Assembly (NCBI RefSeq): GCF_963691685.1
Contig: NZ_OY829290.1
Span: forward strand, 4,119,001 to 4,183,000
DNA from: Thalassovita sp.
GTDB lineage: Bacteria > Pseudomonadota > Alphaproteobacteria > Rhodobacterales > Rhodobacteraceae
Direction of reading: 5' to 3'
Length of the DNA stretch: 64,000 nt
The position numbers and the translations under genes are program-made. The notes beneath the pieces are model-generated. The model worked only from the letters and a program-made list of their open reading frames with translations. It was not told the DNA's origin and made no database searches. Positions 58,790 to 64,000 of this stretch are shown here, piece after piece. The number at the start of each line of letters is the position of its first letter. Position 1 is the first letter of the stretch.

Positions 58790-60115
58790 TCACTTCAGGA
58801 TCGGCACGCCGGTATGGCGCTTTTCTGCCCCGTCACACAGGGCTGGCGGTTTGGGGCCACCATTGGCCCAATCCAACAGCTCAACCGTGTGCACAATCGG
58901 CACTTCGGTGGCAGATCCGATCTGCATCATGCAGCCAATATTGCCTGCAGCGATGACATCAGGGTTCCTTGCCTCCAACGTCCGCACCTTGCGCTGTTTT
59001 AGCTGGCCCGAGATTTCAGGCTGCATCAGATTGTAGGTCCCGGCCGAGCCGCAGCAGAGGTGACTGTCGGCAGGTTCCACCACCGTGAAGCCTGCCTTTT
59101 TCAGCAAGTCCTTGGGATAGGTTTTGATTTTCTGCCCATGCTGCAGTGAACAGGCGGCGTGATAGGCGATGGTCATGCCTTTGTCCGCACCCTCCGGCAG
59201 GTCCAGCTTCATCAAAACCTCAGAGACATCCATCGCAATCCCTGAGACCCGTTTGGCTTCGGCGGCCAGGGGATCATTGCGGAACATATGGCCGTAATCC
59301 TTCACCGTGGTGCCGCAGCCCGAGGTGTTGATGACAATGGCGTCCAGACCTTCACCATCCATCTCCGCGACCCAGGCGCGGATGTTCTTGGCCGCTGTTG
59401 CATGGCTGTCTGCTGTCTTGCCCATGTGATGGGTCAGCGCGCCACAGCACCCTGCGCCCTCGGCGATCACCACGTCACAGCCCATGCGTTTCAGCAGCCG
59501 GATGGTGGCGTCGTTGATATCGGTGTTCAGCGCCTTTTGGGCGCAACCGGTCATCAGGGCCACCCGCATCTTGCGTGGCTGTTCTGCGGCAAACGTCTGC
59601 GGATCATCATTGCGACTGACTGGCGGGATCACCTTCGGCGCCATCTCCAGCATCGCCCGCAGCCGCGCATCCGGCATCAACCGGGCAAAGGGCCGCCCGA
59701 TCTTGGCCCCCAGCAACGCCATACGGAAGCGCATGGGATAGGGCAGGATCTGCGCCAGCACCCAACGCAGCGCACGGTCGGTGAAGGGGCGTTTATAGTT
59801 GTTCTCAATATACTCGCGCGCATGATCCACCAGATGCATGTAATGCACGCCCGAGGGGCAGGTGGTCATGCAGGCCAGACAGCTCAGACAGCGATCCACG
59901 TGTTTGACCGTCTTCTCATCCGGCACACGTTCGTTTTCCAGCATATCCTTGATCTGATAGATCCGCCCGCGCGGGCTATCAAGCTCATCGCCCAGTACCT
60001 GATAGGTCGGGCAGGTCGCGGTGCAGAACCCGCAATGCACACAGGCGCGCAGGATTTCATTGGCCCGCTGGATGCCGGGATCCTGCAGCTGTTTTTCGGT
60101 AAAAGTGGTCTGCAT
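58790..60115 (-). CDS. glcF: Glycolate oxidase iron-sulfur subunit
   Basis: A 441-residue subunit carrying electrons from GlcDE to the quinone pool. Two [4Fe-4S] motifs: C25-x2-C28-x2-C31-x3-C35P and C76-x2-C79-x2-C82-x3-C86P. Two CCG domains follow, with GCCGALTHH and HLCCGSAGTYN. The N-terminus (MQTTFTEKQLQDPGIQRANEILRACVHCGFC) is typical. It starts three bases after the glcE stop, in the order glcD-glcE-glcF. Confidence 0.96.
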   Translation of the reverse strand: MQTTFTEKQLQDPGIQRANEILRACVHCGFCTATCPTYQVLGDELDSPRGRIYQIKDMLENERVPDEKTVKHVDRCLSCLACMTTCPSGVHYMHLVDHAREYIENNYKRPFTDRALRWVLAQILPYPMRFRMALLGAKIGRPFARLMPDARLRAMLEMAPKVIPPVSRNDDPQTFAAEQPRKMRVALMTGCAQKALNTDINDATIRLLKRMGCDVVIAEGAGCCGALTHHMGKTADSHATAAKNIRAWVAEMDGEGLDAIVINTSGCGTTVKDYGHMFRNDPLAAEAKRVSGIAMDVSEVLMKLDLPEGADKGMTIAYHAACSLQHGQKIKTYPKDLLKKAGFTVVEPADSHLCCGSAGTYNLMQPEISGQLKQRKVRTLEARNPDVIAAGNIGCMMQIGSATEVPIVHTVELLDWANGGPKPPALCDGAEKRHTGVPILK

Positions 60116-60118
60116 ATC

Positions 60119-61240
60119 TTACCCCATCAGCCCTGCGTTCAGGATCCCGCGTGGATCGTATTTCTGCCGGATGCCCCGGCTCAGCGCTGCCACGGGGGCA
60201 GGTTCAGGCTGCAACATCGCCACCCGCGCTTTGGTCTCGGATGAGGCGCGCACCAAGGTGGCATGCCCCCCTATCCCCGACAGCGCTGGCCGGATGTCAC
60301 GCCCTGCGGGCACCAAGGCCCAGACCAGACCGCCGCCCCAGTCATAGATCACCCCTTTGGCGTCCAATGCCGCGGCCACCTTGGGCCCTTCAGAGGGCTT
60401 GACTGAAAGGCGCCAAACATCGCCCTCCTGCCCGGCAAAGGCCTCGACATCGCGGATCCATGTCCAACCCGCGACCAGCCGCTCCGACGCGGTTTCAACC
60501 GCCACATCGCCATATTGACCCAGCAGCGTTTTCAACTGCTCAGCGCGATAGGCGACGGAGCCTTCAAACCCTTCCACCCGGATCATCGTCACCGGGGATC
60601 CATCCACGCCAACCGGCGCATGGGCCGCGCCCGTGACATCAAAGGGCGAGCCCAAAGCTGCAGACATCGCCTGCACTGCCCCCTCATCGGACAGGCCCTC
60701 AACCAGCACACAGGCTGCGGCATCAGGCTGTGGCAACACCTTGAAGCTTACCTCGGTCAGCACCCCCAGGGTGCCGTAAGACCCGGCCATCAGCTTCACC
60801 AGATCATAACCGGTGACGTTCTTCATCACCCGGCCGCCGTTTTTCAGGATCACGCCATTACCATCGACAAAGCGCACACCCAGCATGGTGTCCCGACAGG
60901 CCCCAACCTGCACCCGGCGCGGGCCTGATACGTTGGCCGCGGCAACGCCCCCAATCGTTGGCGCACCATTGGTGCCCAGCAGCGCGCGGTGATCCATCGG
61001 CTCAAACGGCAGGCGCTGGCCTTCGGCTGCCAGCATCGCCTCCACCTCTGCCACCGGGGTGCCGGCCTTCACCACCAGCGTCAGCGCGCCGGGCTCATAA
61101 ATCTCCACCCCCGACAATCCGCCGGTTTCCAAAACCTCACCCGCAGGCGCCATGCCCCGGGTGTTGCCACCCCGAATGGACAGCGGCGCAGCGGCGCTTT
61201 TGATGATCTCGGCCAGTTCGGACTCTGTCTCAGGTCTCAT
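60119..61240 (-). CDS. glcE: Glycolate oxidase FAD-binding subunit GlcE
   Basis: A 373-residue FAD-linked subunit. The PP-loop-like flavin-binding region LSIRGGNTRGMAP near 26-38 and TIGGVAAANVSGPRRVQVGACRD near 95-117 are diagnostic. It is shorter than GlcD and lacks its C-terminal catalytic domain, as usual. The ATG at 61240 is preferred to an in-frame TTG at 61255. It is 101 bases downstream of glcD and three bases from glcF. Confidence 0.94.
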   Translation of the reverse strand: MRPETESELAEIIKSAAAPLSIRGGNTRGMAPAGEVLETGGLSGVEIYEPGALTLVVKAGTPVAEVEAMLAAEGQRLPFEPMDHRALLGTNGAPTIGGVAAANVSGPRRVQVGACRDTMLGVRFVDGNGVILKNGGRVMKNVTGYDLVKLMAGSYGTLGVLTEVSFKVLPQPDAAACVLVEGLSDEGAVQAMSAALGSPFDVTGAAHAPVGVDGSPVTMIRVEGFEGSVAYRAEQLKTLLGQYGDVAVETASERLVAGWTWIRDVEAFAGQEGDVWRLSVKPSEGPKVAAALDAKGVIYDWGGGLVWALVPAGRDIRPALSGIGGHATLVRASSETKARVAMLQPEPAPVAALSRGIRQKYDPRGILNAGLMG

Positions 61241-61341
61241 GTTCACTGTTTCCAAAATACTCCGGGGTGAGTGGGGTCGTCGCCAGATGACCGCATAGGG
61301 GCAGCGCCCCTCTCACCACTGCAAACCCCCGATTGTCCCTG

Positions 61342-62781
61342 TCACTCTGCCGCGATCCGGCGGGTTTCGCTGGTCGCCAGCGGGAAAACCTTGGCGGGGT
61401 TCAAGAGCCACTTCGGGTCAAACACATCCTTCACCGCCATCTGTGCTTCCATGTCCTGTGGTTCAAACTGGTCGATCATCAGGTCCCGTTTTTCGATGCC
61501 CACACCGTGTTCACCGGTCAGACACCCGCCCACCTCCACACAGAGCTTCAGGATATCGGCGCCAAAGGCTTCGCATTTCTCCAGATCGCCTGGCTTGTTG
61601 GCATTGAACAGGATCAACGGGTGCATATTGCCGTCGCCGGCGTGGAACACATTGCCGACGCCCAAGCCATATTCCTTGCTCATCTCGCCAATGCGGCGCA
61701 GCACATAGGGCAGCTGGTTCACCGGGATCGTGCCGTCCAGGCACATGTAATCGTTGATCTGCCCCATGGCGCCAAAGGCCGATTTCCGGCCCAGCCAGAT
61801 GCGGGCGCTTTCATCGGCGCTGGTGCTTTCGCGCAGCTCCACCGGGTTGTGCGACCGGGCGATGGCCAGGATCTTATCCAGCTGTTCGGTGATTTCGCCG
61901 TCGCTGCCTTCGACCTCAACAATCAAAAGCGCCTCACAATCCGGGTAGCCTGCCCCGGCAAAGGCTTCTGTGGCGCGGATACAGGGGCGGTCCATGAACT
62001 CAATCGCCACCGGCAGCACGCCGGCCTTGATGATGTCACTGACGCATTGGCCGGCCACCTCATTGCTGTCAAAGCCCATCAGTACAGGCCGCGCCCCTTC
62101 AGGTTTGCGCAGGATGCGCAGGGTGGCTTCGGTCACCACACCCAACTGCCCTTCGGATCCACAGATCACCCCCAGCAGGTCCAGCCCGCCGCTGTCCAGA
62201 TGCGCGCCGCCAATTTCCACCACAGTGCCATCCATCAGCACCATGGTGACGCCCAGCAGATTGTTGGTGGTCACGCCGTATTTCAGGCAATGCGCCCCGC
62301 CCGAGTTCATCGCGATATTGCCCGAGATTGCGCAGGCCAGCTGCGATGAGGGATCAGGCGCGTAGAAGAAATCCTCTTCCTCCACCGCGCCGGACACGCT
62401 GAGGTTTGTGCGGCCGGTCTGCACCCGGATGAACCGGTTGTCGTAATCGGTTTCCAGCACGTCATTCATCCGCGCCACACCCAGGATCACCGAATCCGCC
62501 GTGGGCAGGGATCCCCCCGCCAGTGAGGTGCCCGCCCCGCGCGGCACCACAGGCACATTCATGTCGTGGCAGATCTTCAGAACCGCTGCGACCTCTTCGG
62601 TGTTGCGCGGCAGAACAGCGGCAAGCGGTGGGCAGCGATAGGCCGTCAGCGCGTCACATTCATAGGCGCGGGTCTCGGCCTCTTCATGGATCACCGCGTC
62701 CTGCGGCAGAACCTCTTGCAGTTTTTTGACCAATACCGGCTTCAGAGCCAGCACATCTGGGTCGGGTTTGGGCATTTCCAT
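61342..62781 (-). CDS. glcD: Glycolate oxidase catalytic FAD subunit GlcD
   Basis: A 479-residue FAD-linked oxidase (glycolate or D-lactate to the 2-oxoacid). The FAD-binding PRGAGTSLAGGSLP (about 80-93), ISGNIAMNSGGAHCLKYG, VGNVFHAGDGNMHP with the active-site His and CLTGEHGVG-x-EKRD are all conserved. GGGAGGCGC precedes the ATG at 62781; the open frame extends upstream without a ribosome site. First gene of glcDEF. No GlcC-type regulator or glycolate permease is in the window, and two dyads lie upstream. Confidence 0.96.
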   Translation of the reverse strand: MEMPKPDPDVLALKPVLVKKLQEVLPQDAVIHEEAETRAYECDALTAYRCPPLAAVLPRNTEEVAAVLKICHDMNVPVVPRGAGTSLAGGSLPTADSVILGVARMNDVLETDYDNRFIRVQTGRTNLSVSGAVEEEDFFYAPDPSSQLACAISGNIAMNSGGAHCLKYGVTTNNLLGVTMVLMDGTVVEIGGAHLDSGGLDLLGVICGSEGQLGVVTEATLRILRKPEGARPVLMGFDSNEVAGQCVSDIIKAGVLPVAIEFMDRPCIRATEAFAGAGYPDCEALLIVEVEGSDGEITEQLDKILAIARSHNPVELRESTSADESARIWLGRKSAFGAMGQINDYMCLDGTIPVNQLPYVLRRIGEMSKEYGLGVGNVFHAGDGNMHPLILFNANKPGDLEKCEAFGADILKLCVEVGGCLTGEHGVGIEKRDLMIDQFEPQDMEAQMAVKDVFDPKWLLNPAKVFPLATSETRRIAAE

Positions 62782-62797
62782 AAGCGCCTCCCTGGAA

Positions 62798-62818
62798 TTG
62801 GTAAGTTTATATAACCAA
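62798..62818. promoter_or_regulatory. Operator-like dyad TTGGT-N11-ACCAA upstream of glcD
   Basis: A 21-base imperfect palindrome with matching outer arms TTGGT (62798-62802) and ACCAA (62814-62818), 17 bases upstream of glcD and 82 from the divergent HemJ-like gene. GntR/FadR-type regulators such as GlcC favour TGGT...ACCA arms, though usually with shorter spacing. Confidence 0.45.
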
Positions 62819-62829
62819 AAATTTTGCCG

Positions 62830-62847
62830 CTGCAAATCTTTTTGCAG
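62830..62847. promoter_or_regulatory. Second dyad CTGCAAA-TCTT-TTTGCAG
   Basis: An 18-base element with perfect seven-base arms, 12 bases from the preceding dyad, in the shared divergent promoter region of glcD and the HemJ-like gene. It may be a second operator. Confidence 0.45.
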
Positions 62848-62899
62848 ATGTGACCGGGGCGCACTTGTGCAGGTGTCCACAAAACAGGCAGAAGGAGGC

Positions 62900-63310
62900 A
62901 TGGAATGGGTCAAGATCATACATATCCTCTGCGTAATGGGCTGGATGACCAGCATCTTTGCGGTACCGCGCGCGCTGATTTACTGGAAACGGGAATATGA
63001 CCGGCTGGGGGAATTTGGCCCGCTGGGCGATTTGACCGTGCGGCTTTACCGTTTCTCAGCTGGGCTTGGCGTGATCGCGCTGGGAACCGGGCTGTGGCTG
63101 GGATGGGATCTGGATTTTCCCGAATGGGTCTGGCTGAAACTGACCCTCGTCGGTGCCCTCGCCGCCCATTACATCTGGACCGGCAAACTGGTCATCGCCG
63201 CGCGCCGGGGCGTCTTTCGCGAAAGTGAGATGTTCCTGCGCATCTTCAACGAAGTCAGCGTCTTCGGTGCCATTGCCATCCTCTGGGTGGTGGTGGTCAA
63301 ACCGTTCTGA
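62900..63310 (+). CDS. HemJ/CopD-like four-helix membrane protein
   Basis: A 136-residue protein with four transmembrane segments. It begins MEWVKIIHILCVMGWMTSIFAVPRALIYW, close in pattern to HemJ (protoporphyrinogen oxidase-like UPF0093) and CopD families, where the N-terminal His and following Trp are conserved; a second His lies in LAAHYIW. The enzyme HemJ would need a conserved lysine later, and LTLVGALAAHYIWTGKLV has one, so a haem-related role is possible. GAAGGAGG fixes the ATG. Followed by the DUF599 gene after 15 bases. Confidence 0.75.
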   Translation: MEWVKIIHILCVMGWMTSIFAVPRALIYWKREYDRLGEFGPLGDLTVRLYRFSAGLGVIALGTGLWLGWDLDFPEWVWLKLTLVGALAAHYIWTGKLVIAARRGVFRESEMFLRIFNEVSVFGAIAILWVVVVKPF

Positions 63311-63325
63311 TCCGGAGCCGCCGCA

Positions 63326-64000
63326 ATGCCCCCCAGCCTGACCCCTGCTGAAATTGCCCGCCTGTTTGACTGGTTGGATCTGGCCGCGTTGGGGCTGCTA
63401 TTCTTTGCCTGGATGCTGATCGGCTGGCTGATCCAAAACCCGCCGAAATCACGCCCCTCAGTTTCCGTTCTGATGGCGGAATACCGGCGCGAATGGATGC
63501 GCCAGATGGTGACCCGGCAGCCTCGGATCTTTGACGCGCAAACCCTTTCGACCCTGCGGCAGGGCACATCATTTTTTGCCTCCGCCGCGATGCTGGCCAT
63601 CGGGGCGGCTCTGGCGGCCATTGGCAATGCGGAACAGCTGGTTGGGGTGGCCAATGACCTGTCGCTCAACAGCGATCCTAAGTTTGTGTTCGAAGCCAAA
63701 CTGATCGTGGTGCTGTTTTTCCTGACCAATGCGTTTTTGAAATTTGTCTGGTCGCACCGGCTGTTTGGCTACTGTGCCGTTCTGATGGGCGCAGTGCCGA
63801 ATGAGGTGGATGATCCGGTTTCGATCCCGCGGGCGATGAAGGCGGCCGAGATCAACATCACCGGCGCGCGCAGCTACAATCAGGGACTGCGCTCGATCTA
63901 TTTCGCGCTGGCCAGCACCGTCTGGATGATCGGACCCATCGGGCTGATCCTGGCCACCTGCATCACCTTTGGCGTGCTGTGGCGGCGCGATTTTGCCTCG
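63326..64000 (+). CDS. DUF599 family membrane protein, C-terminally truncated by the window
   Basis: 225 codons are present before the right edge. The protein begins MPPSLTPAEIARLFDWLDLAAL, then hydrophobic segments LGLLFFAWMLIGWLI and later AKLIVVLFFLTNAFLKFVWSHRLFGYCAVLMG; the cytoplasmic segment EYRREWMRQMVTRQPRIFD is a DUF599 hallmark. The family is found in many proteobacteria, function unknown. It begins 15 bases after the HemJ-like gene and is probably co-transcribed. Confidence 0.82.
   Translation, partial: MPPSLTPAEIARLFDWLDLAALGLLFFAWMLIGWLIQNPPKSRPSVSVLMAEYRREWMRQMVTRQPRIFDAQTLSTLRQGTSFFASAAMLAIGAALAAIGNAEQLVGVANDLSLNSDPKFVFEAKLIVVLFFLTNAFLKFVWSHRLFGYCAVLMGAVPNEVDDPVSIPRAMKAAEINITGARSYNQGLRSIYFALASTVWMIGPIGLILATCITFGVLWRRDFAS

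Noticed and set aside
1..64000. tRNA, rRNA, insertion sequence or prophage genes
   Set aside because: None recognised by eye on either strand; a tRNAscan and IS search would be needed to exclude small remnants.

Overview
The window is a high-GC, densely coded piece of what looks like the chromosome of a marine alphaproteobacterium of the Roseobacter group (Rhodobacterales). That call rests on protein character (a taurine:pyruvate-aminotransferase-like enzyme, GlcDEF, DUF1523, DUF4139 and DUF599 proteins, roseobacter-style acyl-CoA and peptide-uptake clusters), strong GGAGG-type ribosome sites and many ATGA-type overlaps. I see no rRNA, tRNA, insertion sequence, prophage or CRISPR array. Genus-level assignment is inference.

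Layout. 1-61: start of a probable PAS/LuxR-type regulator leaving the window. 62-9171: a plus-strand operon with an M20 amidohydrolase, a complete dipeptide-type ABC importer (binding protein, two permeases, fused double ATPase), aldehyde dehydrogenase, thioesterase and SDR, behind a tandem pair of ACGGT-N6-ACCGT dyads. 9390-10412: asd. 10517-12184: a DUF4139 protein, followed by a candidate small RNA. 12473-19752: an acyl-CoA catabolic cluster (acyl-CoA ligase, MaoC hydratase, MFE-2-type SDR, ACAD10/APH-like protein, thioesterase, MDR oxidoreductase) with a divergent quinone-oxidoreductase-like gene; a long non-coding gap at 15259-15816 contains a stack of hairpins. 19818-22164: SulP anion transporter plus tandem universal stress protein. 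22576-25125: DUF2189 membrane protein, azlCD exporter and a divergent Lrp regulator. 25322-33505: housekeeping and metabolic genes (map, sfsA, cinA-like, GNATs, AhpD-like, OmpA-like, glycerate 2-kinase, class III aminotransferase). 33639-37231: HupE/UreJ protein, ArsR-controlled permease, MocR regulator.

37301-45157 is the most unusual block: nine co-oriented minus-strand genes, mostly of unknown function, encoding a coiled-coil protein with a distant resemblance to TelA, several small membrane proteins, a AAA+ ATPase with an Asp-Asp Walker B, and two large soluble proteins of unknown role. It reads as one membrane-associated multi-gene system and is my main candidate for something undescribed.

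45284-46285: ohrR/ohr peroxide-resistance pair with two identical operators. 46286-47516: lower-GC stretch with two short orphan genes and a diverged direct repeat. 47517-57143: creatinase, P1-family peptidase, formamidase-like hydrolase, succinate-semialdehyde dehydrogenase, aminotransferase, a large secreted phytase-like esterase and an MDR oxidoreductase. 57237-62781 (minus): Hsp20 with a ROSE-like RNA thermometer, a secreted trypsin-like protease and glcDEF (glycolate oxidation). 62900-64000: a HemJ/CopD-like membrane protein and a truncated DUF599 protein. Positions of motifs are counted by eye; family names come from recognition, not from a search.
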